Of a stretch of 7,077 bases of DNA, positions 6,463 to 7,077 are shown piece by piece (position 1 is the first letter of the stretch; each line of letters begins with the position of its first letter). The translations under genes were made by a program, and so were the position numbers. The notes under the pieces were generated by a model. The model ran no database searches, was not told the origin of the DNA, and was given only the letters and a program-made list of their open reading frames with translations. This DNA is from Nitrospirota bacterium (GTDB taxonomy: Bacteria; Nitrospirota; Thermodesulfovibrionia; Thermodesulfovibrionales; JdFR-85), in assembly GCA_013151785.1 (NCBI GenBank), contig JAADHP010000121.1:1-7077 (forward strand), given 5' to 3'.

Positions 6463-7065
6463 TCAATAAAACTGCCTGATAAGGTTTTCCACTCCCATGC
6501 GTATCATCATTACAGCGATTGAGGCAAGAAGTATATCCATTAATTTGGATATAGCAAGTATTCCGTTCTTTCCGATAATATCTACCACAAGGGATGCCCT
6601 GGTAAACAGAAACCAGACAATAATTAGATTAATCACCAGTGCTAAAAGAGGAAGCACAGGACCATAGTGTTCCAGCAGTACAAGGAGGGTTGTAAGAAGG
6701 GCAGGTCCAACGATTAACGGAACACCAATAGGAACAATACCTATGGTAGAGGTGGCCTTTTTTCTTTTTTCATGTTTGTCAGTCTGGACAATGTCAAGTA
6801 CTGCTATAATCAGAAGCAGAATGCCTCCTGCGATCTTGAAATCATCCACAGTGATACCTATAACCCTGAAGATTATCTCACCAAGGGTTACAAAACTTAT
6901 GCTTATTACAAAAGCAGTAAATACAGACTGTCTGATGACAGACCTTAGCCCTCCTGAAGACATCCCCTGGGTGAGACTGAGAAACACAGGCAGTAGTGCA
7001 AAGACATCAATGGCTACAAATATAGGAATAAAAACATTCGGAAAATCCCTGATAAGGTCAAACAT
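6463..7065 (-). CDS. MarC-family (UPF0056) integral membrane protein
   Basis: This 200-residue inner-membrane protein has the usual MarC length and about six membrane segments (roughly 7-29, 43-69, 77-93, 109-131, 136-157 and 175-192). Family signatures are visible: FVAIDVFALLPVFLSLTQGM (16-35) in the first helix, GGILLLIIAVLDI (80-92) in the third, and PIGVPLIVGPALLTTLLVL (112-130) in the fourth, with a charged cytoplasmic loop of Lys, Arg, Asp and Glu at 95-103. In the first helix the family's common Asp-Pro is Asp-Val here (D20, V21). The function of the family is not established; an early link to multiple antibiotic resistance was not upheld. The ATG start fits the normal N-terminus. Only 12 nt upstream are visible and they contain no Shine-Dalgarno sequence. 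The stop is 94 nt before the clpC start. Confidence 0.9.
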   Translation of the reverse strand: MFDLIRDFPNVFIPIFVAIDVFALLPVFLSLTQGMSSGGLRSVIRQSVFTAFVISISFVTLGEIIFRVIGITVDDFKIAGGILLLIIAVLDIVQTDKHEKRKKATSTIGIVPIGVPLIVGPALLTTLLVLLEHYGPVLPLLALVINLIIVWFLFTRASLVVDIIGKNGILAISKLMDILLASIAVMMIRMGVENLIRQFY

Positions 7066-7071
7066 ACTTAT

Positions 7072-7077
7072 ATTGTA
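7072..7077 (-). promoter_or_regulatory. -10-like hexamer directly upstream of marC
   Basis: TACAAT on the minus strand ends 6 nt before the ATG, so a transcript from it would start at or very near the A of the start codon. The -35 region is beyond the window edge, so the promoter cannot be confirmed. Confidence 0.3.

Overview
The window looks like a chromosomal housekeeping region from an anaerobic or microaerophilic, probably diderm bacterium of moderate GC (a rough impression, not computed). It holds an RNase Y/YmdB pair, a membrane-anchored multiheme c-type cytochrome, an exported CcmG-type thioredoxin, a ClpC ATPase and a MarC-family membrane protein. The mix of rny-ymdB and clpC with large multiheme cytochromes would fit Nitrospirota (Thermodesulfovibrio-like) or a deltaproteobacterial lineage. 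This placement is an inference and weak. No RNA genes, CRISPR arrays, insertion sequences or phage genes were seen.

Left half, plus strand (2-3167): the 3' end of rny, then ymdB 16 nt downstream, then a 642-residue cytochrome whose ATG directly abuts the ymdB stop codon. This is a tight, probably co-transcribed set. The cytochrome has eight CXXCH motifs, one CX4CH and one possible CX9CH (or AXXCH) site, so it may carry 9 or 10 hemes. It has an N-terminal membrane anchor and a lysine-rich helical tail. I cannot assign it to a characterised enzyme.

Middle, minus strand (3170-3661): a short TlpA/CcmG-like thioredoxin converges on the cytochrome with only 2 nt between the stop codons. Its likely job, reducing heme-attachment cysteines outside the cytoplasm, fits its neighbour. 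The 262-nt gap that follows (3662-3923) holds a possible promoter for this gene and a bipartite REP-like palindrome (3780-3853) made of two inverted, diverged half-units.

Right half, minus strand (3924-7065): a full-length clpC with its own strong sigma-70-type promoter and a near-perfect Shine-Dalgarno sequence. A degenerate CtsR-like direct repeat lies in its leader. Upstream of it is a complete marC-family gene that starts 12 nt from the window edge, has no visible ribosome binding site, and has a -10-like hexamer placed so that its mRNA could be leaderless.

The strongest candidates for something new are the cytochrome, for its heme motif set and its fusion to the RNA-turnover operon, and its pairing with the convergent thioredoxin.
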